A DNA stretch of 64,000 bases from an uncultured Pseudomonadota bacterium (GTDB lineage: Bacteria > Myxococcota_A > UBA796 > GCA-2862545): NCBI GenBank assembly GCA_913061235.1, contig CAJXTB010000006.1, positions 248,001 to 312,000 of the forward strand, read 5' to 3'. The position numbers were made by a program, and so were the translations under genes. Of the stretch, positions 18,812 to 27,531 are shown piece after piece; the stretch's first letter is position 1, and each line of letters begins with the position of its first letter. The notes under the pieces were generated by a model. That model saw only the letters and a program-made list of their open reading frames with translations, did no database searches and was not told the DNA's origin.

Positions 18812-20431
18812 GTGGTTCAATCTAGTAAACGACTGACTCGGCGTTCCCTTGTAGCGGGATGCCTAATCGCTGTAGCGGCCACAGGTTGCCAGGCAACGCT
18901 TGACTCACCGGATTCCGAAGTTGCTTCGGACAGTCGTGATCTACCGGTTTTCGGATCGGTAGATGAGGTCGTTGATGCGCAAGGCCAACTTGGCAACACC
19001 TGCCCAGACCTAGATGGCAATGGCGTCGCAGATTGCTTGGAAGAGTGCCCGCGCATTCTCACCCACGACTCAGACCCCTTTGGCAATCCGATTGTAGCCG
19101 GCCAACGGCTGGAAGACGTCTACGGAGCCTGGGGCGTCCAGCTCGTCGCTGACAGCGCTACCAACGCTGCCATCGCGTTCGACAGTAGCAACCCAACTGG
19201 CGGCGACCCCGACCTCGGCACACCGAATGAGTCGTTCGGCGGCCCTGGCGTTGGCTCTGGCGGAAGCTCCAACTCCTCGTCGCTCGGCAACCTTGTCATT
19301 CTGGCCGAACGGCTGAATGACGGCAACAGTGACGGTCTCGTCGACAATCCAGATGATGACGCCCGCGGCGGCAGCCTCCAGTACGACTTCATCGAGCCCA
19401 TGTGCGTGTTCGGCATGGACCTCATCGACCTCGAAGGGCGCGAAGCCGCGACCATCATTCTCGAGAAGTGGGACGGCTCCAGAGTCGCTCTCAACGGTGC
19501 GGGCCTTGGCAACAACTCGGTCGAGCACTTCACCACAGATGAGTGTGGCGTGGTTTCGATGCACGTCAATCTGGTCGGCTCTGGCGCCATCGACAACCTT
19601 GAGTTGTGCCCTGGTGGCGGCGAAGAAGTGTGCGACGGCATCGACAACGACCTTGATGGCGAGACGGACGAAGGCTTCGGCGACTCGGACAATGACGGCA
19701 ACGCCGACTGCGTCGACGTTGAGACCTGTGACGGTCTAGACAACGACGGCGACGGCCTGACAGACGAGAACTTCGGCGACTCGGACAACGACGGTGTTGC
19801 TGACTGCATTGACACGGAAGAGTGTGATGGTCTGGACAACAACGGCGACGGCGTGACGGACGAAGGCTTCGGTGACGCTGACCGTGACGGTATTGCCGAC
19901 TGTATCGACACCGAGACCTGCGACGGCGTTGACAACAACGGTGACGGCGTCACAGACGAAGGCTTCGGCGACTCGGACAATGACGGCATTGCCGACTGTA
20001 TCGACGACGAAGTGTGTGACGGCCAAGACAACAATGGTGACGGCGTCACAGACGAAGGTTTCTCGGACACGGACAACGACGGTACCGCTGACTGCGTGGA
20101 CACGGAAGAGTGTGACGGCCAAGACAACGACGGTGACGGCGTCACAGACGAAGGCTTTGGCGACTCGGACAACGACGGCATCGCCGACTGCGTGGACACC
20201 GAAGAGTGCGACGGCGTCGACAACAACGGTGACGGTGTCACGGACGAAGGCTTTGGCGACTCGGACAACGACGGTACCGCGGACTGCGTGGACACCGAAG
20301 AGTGCGACGGCGTCGACAACAACGGCAACGGCGTGACGGACGAAGGTTTCGGCGACTCGGACAACGACGGCACGGCTGACTGTATCGACACGGAAGAGTG
20401 TGACGGCGTCGACAACAACGGCAATGGCTAG
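18812..20431 (+). CDS. Giant repeat lipoprotein, N-terminal part ending at in-frame TAG
   Basis: The lipoprotein signal is SSKRLTRRSLVAGCLIAVAATGC. I favour the GTG at 18812 because GGGGGAA precedes it; ATGs at 18755 and 18779 lack ribosome sites. A domain of about 230 residues follows the signal, then 32-residue Ca-binding-like repeats (CDG-DNNGDGVTDEGFGDSDNDG-ADC). Translation stops at TAG 20429-20431 in the ninth repeat. The sister repeat near 21060-21110 has CAG at the same place (GGCAATGGCCAGACC versus GGCAATGGCTAGACC), so a single C-to-T change explains the stop. The same frame continues open to 22663. Confidence 0.8.
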   Translation: MVQSSKRLTRRSLVAGCLIAVAATGCQATLDSPDSEVASDSRDLPVFGSVDEVVDAQGQLGNTCPDLDGNGVADCLEECPRILTHDSDPFGNPIVAGQRLEDVYGAWGVQLVADSATNAAIAFDSSNPTGGDPDLGTPNESFGGPGVGSGGSSNSSSLGNLVILAERLNDGNSDGLVDNPDDDARGGSLQYDFIEPMCVFGMDLIDLEGREAATIILEKWDGSRVALNGAGLGNNSVEHFTTDECGVVSMHVNLVGSGAIDNLELCPGGGEEVCDGIDNDLDGETDEGFGDSDNDGNADCVDVETCDGLDNDGDGLTDENFGDSDNDGVADCIDTEECDGLDNNGDGVTDEGFGDADRDGIADCIDTETCDGVDNNGDGVTDEGFGDSDNDGIADCIDDEVCDGQDNNGDGVTDEGFSDTDNDGTADCVDTEECDGQDNDGDGVTDEGFGDSDNDGIADCVDTEECDGVDNNGDGVTDEGFGDSDNDGTADCVDTEECDGVDNNGNGVTDEGFGDSDNDGTADCIDTEECDGVDNNGNG

Positions 20432-21406
20432 ACCGACGAAGGCTTCGGCGATTCGGACAGTGACGGCATTGCCGACTGCGTAGACACCGAAGAGTGTGAC
20501 GGCCAAGACAACGACGGTGACGGCCAGACGGACGAAGGCTTCTCCGACATTGACGGCGACGGCACTGCGGACTGTGTGGACACCGAAGAGTGTGACGGTC
20601 TCGACAACAACGGTGACGGCGTGACGGACGAAGGCTTTGGCGACTCGGACGGCGACGGTACTGCGGACTGCGTGGACACCGAAGAGTGTGACGGCGTCGA
20701 CAACAACGGTGACGGCGTGACGGACAAAGGCTTCTCGGACGTAGACGGCGACGGTACTGCCGATTGTCAGGACGTTGAAGAGTGCGACGGCGTCGACAAC
20801 AACGGCGACGGCGTCACCGACGAAGGCTACGCAGACACCGACCAAGATGGCACGGCCGACTGCGTGGATACCGAAGAGTGTGACGGCCGTGACAACAACG
20901 GTGACGGCGTGACGGACGAAGGCTTCGGCGATTCAGACAGTGACGGCATTGCCGACTGTGTGGACACCGAAGAGTGCGACGGTCTCGACAACAACGGTGA
21001 CGGCGTCACCGACGAAGGCTTCGGCGATTCGGACAATGACGGCACCGCCGATTGTATCGATACCGAAGAGTGCGACGGCGTCGACAACAACGGCAATGGC
21101 CAGACCGACGAAGGCTTTGGCGACTCGGACAACGATGGCACGGCCGACTGTATCGACACGGAAGAGTGTGACGGTCAGGACAACGACGGCGACGGCATGA
21201 CCGACGAAGGCTTCTCGGACGTTGACGACGACGGCACTGCCGACTGCGTGGATGTCGAAGAGTGCGACGGCGTCGACAACAACGGTGACGGCGTCACCGA
21301 CGAAGGCTTTGGCGACTCGGACAGTGACGGCACCGCCGACTGTATCGACACGGAAGAGTGTGACGGCGTCGACAACAACGGAGACGGTGAGATCGACGAA
21401 GGCTTC
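19625..21406 (+). repeat. 96-bp tandem repeat array, 18 full units and a partial
   Basis: Units of exactly 96 bp (32 codons) start at 19625, 19721 and so on, each encoding E-x-CDG-DN-GDG-TDEGF-D-D-DG-ADC-D. Neighbouring units differ by few bases, so slippage or recombination can change copy number without shifting frame. It is coding sequence, not CRISPR. Confidence 0.95.
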
Positions 21407-22663
21407 GTCGGAACAACCTACCTGTGGAACCGCACCTCGGGCTTCAACAACAACGGTGGCGCAACCCAGTCGCTCGAAGCGAGCTTCAACGAAGAGACCG
21501 GTCAGCTGTCCTTCCAAGCTGAAATCGACCACCTGAGCAACCGCACTGCGAACGGCTTCACGGTCGCCATCAACGACGGTCCGAACCCCAAGGGTCACGG
21601 TGAGCTGTCGCTGCTGTACTTCGACGCCACGGGCGCTGTTCCGGTCCTCACGGCTTACGCGTACAACGGGCAGAACAACTTCTCGGCATACTTTGATGGT
21701 TCGGACGCGGCGGGCACCCAGCCTGCCGACCGTATCGCCAGCTCGCTTGTGGATGACTCGTTCGTCGTCGACATGTGGGCGACGGATGACGGCACCACGG
21801 TCACCATGGGCTTCGTCATTGACGCAAGCGTCATCATTGACCACAGCCCGCTGTACGCTGCCGACTACCCCTGGTATGGCATTGGCTTCGACGACAAGAT
21901 GGGCATCTGGTTCCACAACAAGGCCGACCTCTCAACGTCCTACACCAACGGCTGGCTGACCAGCTGGGGCTTCGGCGCGCAGGGCTGGCTCGATGCATCG
22001 AACCTACAGACCACGCCAGAAGAGAACGAATGTCCGGACGAGTGCGAAGTGTCGGACACCATGTTCGCGTTTAGCGCTGCCGTCCCAGACGCCTCTGTCT
22101 CCAACAGCACCAGCTCGCATGCCTTCTACTTCCCGAACCTGTACGGCGACGGAACGGTCCGCATGGCTATGCGCGATGACGCCATGGCGTTCATCAACGA
22201 CGACGGCGACCTAGAGCTGGTCGGAACCGCCTACATCTACGACAACAGCGGTGGTTCGGGTGTGTTGAACTCCGAGTGGACCGTAGAAGCGGTCTACCAG
22301 TTCCGCGGTGTCGGAGCAGGTGGAGAAGGCGTACAAGGTCCGAAGACCGAGCTGTTTGATGGGTTCCAGCCTGTATCCATCACAGATGGCTGGGAGTACT
22401 GGGACCTCATCGAAGCAGAGCTCACCGAGGTCATGGGCGTTGGCTCTATCGAGCTCACCGAAGACCTCGTGTTCCCGACCCAGGTTGGTGACCGTGCGAA
22501 CGGCAAGAACCTCAACTTCGGCATGTCCGGGTGGTTCAGCTGGGACCGTTTCATTGCCAAGATCTACCAAGGCTCAGGAAGCGGTGGCGACCTGAACATC
22601 AACCTTGATGGCGCTGAAGAGTGCCCGGATGATGATGGTGGTCCGCCACCGCCCGCTGGCTGA
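20432..22663 (+). pseudogene. Continuation of the giant repeat lipoprotein beyond the TAG
   Basis: The frame directly after the TAG is open for 743 codons and is homologous throughout: ten more repeat units to about 21406, then a unique C-terminal region (about 420 residues). That region has two beta-rich parts, one from TTYLWNRTSGFNNN and one from SDTMFAFSAAVPD, and ends GGPPPPAG. There is no credible internal start: the candidate GTG at 20576 is simply the Val of a repeat and has no ribosome site. It is either a dead 3' half, the product of readthrough, or an intact gene with a base error in the sequence. Confidence 0.75.
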
Positions 22664-22682
22664 GACCTCTCGGTGACGGAAA

Positions 22683-22714
22683 AGCGGCTCGGTGTCTTCG
22701 GACACCGGGCCGCT
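22683..22714 (+). terminator. Strong terminator after the giant repeat gene
   Basis: AGCGGCTCGGTGTC pairs with GACACCGGGCCGCT around a TTCG tetraloop (14 pairs, one wobble), then GTTGTGTTGT. It separates the repeat gene from the conjugation operon that follows. Confidence 0.85.
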
Positions 22715-22740
22715 GTTGTGTTGTGGGGTAGACTGTCAGC

Positions 22741-23694
22741 ATGCTCCGAGACGCCGCATCCCCGATTCGAGTTCGCCAAGCTGTGGTGCGTGTGTACGCC
22801 TCTGAGCTGGACGTCCTAGTGGATGAGATGCACCGGCATCGGAACGTGGAGACCGGAGGGGACCTCTTTGGATTGTGGAGCCACGGCGACGTTCCCACAG
22901 TTTTCCTAGCGTCTCGTCCGGGCGAGGCTGCTGTTCGACAGCGACTTAGCTTCCAGCAAGATGTGCAGAGCCATCGGGCAACGGAACAGGCTGTGTGGCA
23001 GACGTTTGGCGTTCAGTGCATTGGCATGTGGCACTCGCACCACAGCATTGGACTTGAGGTGCTGTCGCGTGGAGACCTTGGTCGGACCATGCGCTACGCC
23101 CGTCGTAGCAATCGCAGCCGGTTCGTTGACTTGCTTGGCTTTCACCGGGACCACTGGCACGTGCGGCCGTTCGTCTATCGGGATGCCGGTCTAGGACGCA
23201 CACGAGCGACGCGGCTTGAGGTCTTGCCGGGTATCAGCCCACTGCGTGCGGCCCTGGATGGCTCCATTGCCTCTCTAAAAGGCCCGCCAGTTGGGCCGCC
23301 ACTCCGTCTCACTGTGTTGCCAAGCGAGCCGCAGAGCCCCTTACTGGCCCCGAAAGAGGGCAAGGGTGACATTGACCCGGCATCCCTCAAGCCCTTGTCT
23401 GGGCGTGGCAGAGGCCCTTGGCGGGCGGTTCACGCCGTGGAACAGGTGATTGCGAGTGTCGTCCCAGAGAGTCTGCGCGAACAACTTCAGCTGGACGTTG
23501 TAGATGACTCGACCTTGGCGCTTCGACTGACGAAGGGGCAGGGGCGTACGCTCATTGCGATGTTCTCGTTTGACGGTACCCTGACGCTTGGCGCGTGGCA
23601 GGTGGTGGGCGCTTCGCCTGTCATCGGTCGCCCCCAGCCCGATGATGTGTCGTCCTCGCTTCAGCAGGCCATTGCTGCCTTGGAGAGCCCATGA
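22741..23694 (+). CDS. JAMM/MPN-domain metalloprotease, deubiquitinase-like
   Basis: The protein has 317 residues. The N-terminal half is a JAB/MPN fold: Glu37 in ETGGDLFG, then MWHSHHSIGLEVLSRGD giving His98, His100 and Asp112, the JAMM zinc site. Family members cleave isopeptide bonds after ubiquitin-like proteins. Residues about 190-317 form an extra domain I do not recognise (GPWRAVHAVEQVIASVVPE onward). It is the first gene of the operon, starting 27 bases after a terminator. Its stop overlaps the next ATG as ATGA. No clear ribosome site is seen, and TAGACT seven bases upstream could be a -10 of a leaderless message. Maturation or removal of a small modifier is inferred from its neighbours. 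Confidence 0.85.
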   Translation: MLRDAASPIRVRQAVVRVYASELDVLVDEMHRHRNVETGGDLFGLWSHGDVPTVFLASRPGEAAVRQRLSFQQDVQSHRATEQAVWQTFGVQCIGMWHSHHSIGLEVLSRGDLGRTMRYARRSNRSRFVDLLGFHRDHWHVRPFVYRDAGLGRTRATRLEVLPGISPLRAALDGSIASLKGPPVGPPLRLTVLPSEPQSPLLAPKEGKGDIDPASLKPLSGRGRGPWRAVHAVEQVIASVVPESLREQLQLDVVDDSTLALRLTKGQGRTLIAMFSFDGTLTLGAWQVVGASPVIGRPQPDDVSSSLQQAIAALESP

Positions 23695-24137
23695 CTTGGA
23701 GTGCCCACCAGCAGTATCGCTTAGCTATCGAGCGGCGAATTCTGCGCGAGCACATGCCGGACTTCCAATTTCATGACCCTGCCGGGAACTCAACGGTGGA
23801 GGGCGAATACACGAGTAGTCGCGGCAACACCTACCGGCTGATCATTGGTATTCCGAAAGGGTTTCCCGATGAATGCCCGTCTTGCTACGTCGCGGAACCC
23901 TGTCCCTTGATGGGGTTTCACCAAGAAGTCATCGAGTACGGCAACAGCCACGCGATGCACACTTGGATTAGCGACCGTCCTCCTTGGGTACGGCTTTGTA
24001 CCTACAGGCCCGAGCGCTGGAGCGCTGCGCACAGCATCGAGAAGGTGCTGCAAAAGGCCATGCTCTGGATAGAAGCCTACGAGTCGCATGTGGACACCGG
24101 TCGGCACATTTCGGCCTTTCTATTGAACATGGATTAA
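23691..24137 (+). CDS. E2 ubiquitin-conjugating-enzyme-like protein
   Basis: The protein has 148 residues, E2-sized. YRLIIGIPKGFPDECPSCYV matches the E2 beta-meander and yP--P segment. LCTYRPERWSAAHSIEKVLQ matches the active-site region of eukaryotic E2s, where Cys is followed 8 residues later by W-S-P-x-x-T-I-x-x-V-L; here Cys103 and Trp110 are 7 apart. The HPN motif is absent (HAMHTW lies before it), as in many bacterial E2 relatives. It overlaps the JAMM gene by 4 bases. Being flanked by JAMM and E1-like genes strongly supports an E2 role. The assignment is by eye only. Confidence 0.78.
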   Translation: MTWSAHQQYRLAIERRILREHMPDFQFHDPAGNSTVEGEYTSSRGNTYRLIIGIPKGFPDECPSCYVAEPCPLMGFHQEVIEYGNSHAMHTWISDRPPWVRLCTYRPERWSAAHSIEKVLQKAMLWIEAYESHVDTGRHISAFLLNMD

Positions 24138-24203
24138 GGTCCGCTTTACGACAAGACGCCGCTACAGCCGGCATCCAATACACTGTGCGAAGAGGAGGCC
24201 CAA

Positions 24204-24395
24204 ATGGCCAAGAGCAGCGACCACAATGCGATTCGTGAGTTCATGGAGAAGGCTGCAGCCGGTAAGGACACGGGCGGTCGGAAGATGAAGTACGACCCCA
24301 AACTCAAGCGATTCGTAGTGGTGGACGACACGGACGCAGACGCCGACGAGCTTCCTGCCGTGACGCCTGAGGACCTCCAGTCGTTCGGGCGCTGA
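24204..24395 (+). CDS. 63-residue protein in the conjugation operon, unknown
   Basis: A strong ribosome site GAGGAGG precedes the ATG. The sequence has a helical, charged start (NAIREFMEKAAAGKD), GGRKMKYDPKLKRFVVVDD as probable strands, then an acidic tail ending LQSFGR. It ends 1 base before the E1-like gene, so it is clearly an operon member. It is too short for a normal beta-grasp ubiquitin fold and lacks a terminal Gly-Gly. It could be a short modifier, a processed precursor, an adaptor or a conjugation target. I do not recognise a family. Confidence 0.75.
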   Translation: MAKSSDHNAIREFMEKAAAGKDTGGRKMKYDPKLKRFVVVDDTDADADELPAVTPEDLQSFGR

Positions 24396-24396
24396 G

Positions 24397-25620
24397 GTGC
24401 CCTGCGTCGTCATCCACGAGAGTGTGACTGCAGTCCTCGCCGAAGGGATCCCTTTGCGGGCTGTCCTGAAGGACGAGGGTGACCTCTGGGTCGTTGGCCT
24501 GGAAGGCTCCGAAGCAGTGGATGTTGGCTCTGCGGGAGTTGCACGACTGCGCCTGCGTCACGGTGATTCCGGGACCGGTCCCTCGCTTCTGCTTCGAGGC
24601 GTCCGAGGCGTAGTCCAGGCGTTCATTGATGGGGTTGAAGCAGAGGTCCAGGTACTCGTTCAGGACATTGACCTGTTTCATCGCGTTCGCGGCGTGTTCG
24701 AGACAGATGTCTTGAGCAAGCGACGTGTCGCCATTGTGGGATGCGGTTCGGGCGGTAGCTTCATTGCGCGTGAGCTGACGAAGGCGGGTGTCGGCGAGTT
24801 CTTGCTCATCGACCATGACCGCATGGAGCCCGGCAATGTGTGTCGGCATGAGCTGGGCTTGTCGGAGGTCGGCCGCAAGAAAGTGTTCGCCATGCGCGAC
24901 CTCATCCTCGATCGCAACCCAACGGCCATCGTAGAGACCTTGGCAGTGCATCTGGATGGCAGCACTGTTCAGCAGGTGCAGGATGCGATCTCGGGGGCTG
25001 ATCTGGTGATTGGCGCCACCGACAACCGCGAGAGTCGGCTTCTGCTCAATCGTGCGTGCATTGCGAACGACCAACCGTTGTTGTTCGGAGCCGTGTTCCG
25101 GCGGGCTTACGGCGGGCAAGTCCTGCGGGTTCTCCCGCGCATGACCCCTTGCTACCAGTGCTTCCTCAATGTCTTGCCGCACATGGGCAACGACCAAGAG
25201 ATTGCGAGTGCTGAGGACGCTGCGGCCATCGCCTACTCTGACCGACCGGTCGCGATTGAGCCCGGACTGTCCAGTGATGTGCTGCCTGTGGCTCTGATGA
25301 TGGTGAAGATCGCCATTGTCCTGTTGCTGGAAGGCGAAAAAACGACGCTTGCACCGCTTCGTGAAGACTTGGTCGCCCCGCTGTACCTGTGGCTCAATCG
25401 CCGGGAACCGGGCACTGACTACGCGAAGTTGCCACCTTTGGAGCACAGAGTCGATGACATGACCATCCTCCGTTGGTATGGCGTGCTATTGCCTCGGGAC
25501 CCTGACTGCGCCGCGTGCGGTGCATTCGAGGACAGTCTGCTTGAGCGCTATGGCCTTGGTGGACAAGACCTCGACACCGATTTCTTCAGCACGGACGTGG
25601 CTGTGGAGGATCCTTCGTGA
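24397..25620 (+). CDS. E1-like (ThiF/MoeB/UBA fold) adenylating enzyme
   Basis: The protein has 407 residues, GTG start. Residues 1-108 are an N-terminal extension I do not recognise. The Rossmann adenylation domain begins VAIVGCGSGG (111-120), with LLIDHD, Arg150 in NVCRH, Lys162, and the Asp of GATDN (209). Zinc cysteines are C252/C255 (CYQC) and C371/C374 (CAAC). Family enzymes adenylate the C-terminus of a ubiquitin-like protein. No cysteine lies between residues 255 and 371, where MoeB and canonical E1s keep the catalytic one (the aligned stretch is about 262-295, with Ser271 and Ser281). It overlaps the downstream gene as GTGA. Confidence 0.92.
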   Translation: MPCVVIHESVTAVLAEGIPLRAVLKDEGDLWVVGLEGSEAVDVGSAGVARLRLRHGDSGTGPSLLLRGVRGVVQAFIDGVEAEVQVLVQDIDLFHRVRGVFETDVLSKRRVAIVGCGSGGSFIARELTKAGVGEFLLIDHDRMEPGNVCRHELGLSEVGRKKVFAMRDLILDRNPTAIVETLAVHLDGSTVQQVQDAISGADLVIGATDNRESRLLLNRACIANDQPLLFGAVFRRAYGGQVLRVLPRMTPCYQCFLNVLPHMGNDQEIASAEDAAAIAYSDRPVAIEPGLSSDVLPVALMMVKIAIVLLLEGEKTTLAPLREDLVAPLYLWLNRREPGTDYAKLPPLEHRVDDMTILRWYGVLLPRDPDCAACGAFEDSLLERYGLGGQDLDTDFFSTDVAVEDPS

Positions 25621-26264
25621 CTGAGACCTTTATCGACTTTGAAGCCCGCACCGGCGGAAAGTACGACCCGCCCGAGTCTGTCACCAAATTGGGTCGCGTG
25701 TTTGAGTCCTGGGAAGCCTGTCCCACTCTGTTCCGTTCACCCGGTCCAGGTGCGATTCGCGCTTGGTTCGAGGGAACGCTCGAGCACATGGCTCATCCGG
25801 ATGCAGAGCTGCTCTGGTTGTCGGACAACGAGAACAGTACCTCTCCTGCCGAGAGTGCTCAGTTTGGTTCGTTGGCTATCCTTCAGCCTCTGCACCTTCA
25901 GGTGTGTAAGACACGTGAGCGCGGCTCGTTCCTAGGACTGAACCACATCATTCGCTCGCGTACGACCCCGCTCGGCCTCGGCCGTGACGGTCTTGTCTGG
26001 GTACCACCGTCCGCACTCGGTCGCGGCATCCGCTGGGCCCATGTTGGAACCAAGCGCGACGCTGAGAGCTACTTCGGCCCGGACCTCGCGTCTGAGCGCA
26101 GCCAAGTTCTCGACCGAATCGATGCCTACATCGCTGAAGTCGCTGCCCTAGAGAAGGCCGGCGCTGAGTTTGGCGACGTCCCTTGGTACGCAATGAACGC
26201 GGGTCAGCGCCAAGAGATGCTTGAGACGCACGGCGTCCAGTCGCGCTGGACCGCTCGCGTTTAG
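25617..26264 (+). CDS. 215-residue protein of the conjugation operon, unknown
   Basis: The GTG start overlaps the E1-like stop by 4 bases, so translation is probably coupled. No signal peptide or membrane helix is seen. The N-terminal half includes ESWEACPTLFRSPGPGAIRAW and the middle GLGRDGLVWVPPSALGRGIRW. A helical region with VLDRIDAYIAEVAALEKAG follows, and it ends SRWTARV. No family is recognised. As the last gene of the operon it may be a substrate, ligase-like factor or effector. It is followed by a short direct repeat and a convergent gene. Confidence 0.82.
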   Translation: MTETFIDFEARTGGKYDPPESVTKLGRVFESWEACPTLFRSPGPGAIRAWFEGTLEHMAHPDAELLWLSDNENSTSPAESAQFGSLAILQPLHLQVCKTRERGSFLGLNHIIRSRTTPLGLGRDGLVWVPPSALGRGIRWAHVGTKRDAESYFGPDLASERSQVLDRIDAYIAEVAALEKAGAEFGDVPWYAMNAGQRQEMLETHGVQSRWTARV

Positions 26265-26300
26265 AGTGCCTGGCGTTCAGAGCGCCTGGCGTTCATAGCG
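26265..26300. repeat. Short direct repeat between convergent genes
   Basis: AGTGCCTGGCGTTCAG is followed at once by AGCGCCTGGCGTTCAT and then AGCGCCTAGGCG, a 16-bp unit repeated about 2.5 times. It spans the gap between two convergent stop codons. No clear terminator hairpin is seen. Confidence 0.6.
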
Positions 26301-26301
26301 C

Positions 26302-27504
26302 CTAGGCGTCTGCGTCGTCACCCGATGCTGGAGCCTTGGGCTCCGGCGCGCTGAACAGTCCGCTGAGTAGGTCTGCGACGTCAATGCGGACCTTCGGCTT
26401 GTCTTGTTCGCTCGACGGCAGCGGAATGCTGAGGTCTTTGGGGACGATGGCGCCAGTGAGCGCTGTGACCAAAGAACCAACGAGGTTCGCTCCGTTTTCG
26501 CGGACGAAGTCACTGTCGATGTGGACGTCATCGGTCGTGCGCTCACCATCGAGGTTCGTCGACTGCATGAAGTCGCGCATGACGTCGCCTATGCCCCCAC
26601 TGAGGCGTTCTTCAGCGCTGGTGCCGTCCGCTCTTGCTGGTCGCATTTCGGGGTCCAACAGAGACTCGAAGAGGTCTGTCAGCACCTGGCCCATCCGGCC
26701 ACCCAGCGCGCTCTCTTCACCGGTCTGCTCGGTCTGCTCGGTGTGCGCTGCGCTCAATGCGTCCTTGAACATGCCCATGGCTTCGTCGGCCGTGTACTGG
26801 GGAGCGTCCCGTCCGCTGTCGCGTGGTGGCCATGGGAGGTTGAGGCCTGCTAGCAACTGCTCGGTTGAGCCAGCGAAGCTTCGACCGAGAACTCGAATGG
26901 GATTTGAGGGTCCGCCCTCGAGCAAGGCCCACAGCGTCTGCGTCATGCCGTCATCTTGTTCGAAGGCCACAGCGGCGGCGTAGCGATGTGATGACGAGAT
27001 GCCGACAGTGCGAACCAGTCGCATGCTGATAGCACTGCTACGGAGCTCTTCGAAGAGGGTAAGCGCAGCTTGGCCGTCAGGTCCGGCAGTCAGCGGGCTG
27101 TTGTTCTCAAGGGCCTTGAACCAGCTCGCCGCTGGTGCACTCTCGTCGAGCTCGCGGAATGGCGGCAGCCGCTCTGAACGACCGTATGCGTACAGTCCAG
27201 CAATGTCCCAGTTGGCGGCAAAGCCGTCCACCTTCCAGTCGTCTCCCACCCGTTGTAGCAGGAACCAAATGTGTTGGCGTTGCTCGGTGCCAATTTCTGC
27301 AGGCACTGCGGCTCGGTCGTCGTGTTCCCGGACAGGGCCTGCTTGGGCGATGTACATGTCCACGCCCGCACATTGTTCGAAGACCCGACGCGCCGAGTCA
27401 CCGTCTTGGGACCACGACTTGTCCGTGCTGTGTGTGCGGGCACCGACTTGGTCGCCGGTCTTACATGCGGTAATGAACCGCTCAAAGGCGTTCGTAGAGG
27501 ACAC
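26302..27504 (-). CDS. Companion protein of the DUF4157 giant protein, unknown
   Basis: The protein has 400 residues, GTG start with GGGAG 6 bases upstream. Residues about 1-130 (NAFERFITACKTGD, then WFLLQRVGDDWKVDGFAANW) resemble an NTF2/SnoaL-like fold. The rest is helical and hydrophilic and includes TEQTEQTGEES and ADLLSGLFSAP. There is no signal peptide. It starts 27 bases after the stop of the giant gene on the same strand, so they share a message. An immunity or chaperone role is inferred only from position. Confidence 0.75.
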   Translation of the reverse strand: MSSTNAFERFITACKTGDQVGARTHSTDKSWSQDGDSARRVFEQCAGVDMYIAQAGPVREHDDRAAVPAEIGTEQRQHIWFLLQRVGDDWKVDGFAANWDIAGLYAYGRSERLPPFRELDESAPAASWFKALENNSPLTAGPDGQAALTLFEELRSSAISMRLVRTVGISSSHRYAAAVAFEQDDGMTQTLWALLEGGPSNPIRVLGRSFAGSTEQLLAGLNLPWPPRDSGRDAPQYTADEAMGMFKDALSAAHTEQTEQTGEESALGGRMGQVLTDLFESLLDPEMRPARADGTSAEERLSGGIGDVMRDFMQSTNLDGERTTDDVHIDSDFVRENGANLVGSLVTALTGAIVPKDLSIPLPSSEQDKPKVRIDVADLLSGLFSAPEPKAPASGDDADA

Positions 27505-27531
27505 GTCAAGCTCCCTAGTGACCGTTTTCGG

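Noticed and set aside
19625-21406. Regularly spaced direct repeats resembling a CRISPR array
   Set aside because: Units are contiguous 96-bp coding repeats with no unique spacers and no cas genes.
24204-24395. Pup or UBact identity for the 63-residue protein
   Set aside because: It lacks the C-terminal Gly-Gly-Gln/Glu of Pup and the Arg-x-Gly-Glu type end of UBact; no proteasome genes are nearby.
24304-25446. 380-codon open frame on the minus strand
   Set aside because: It is antisense to the E1-like gene and has no recognisable motif.
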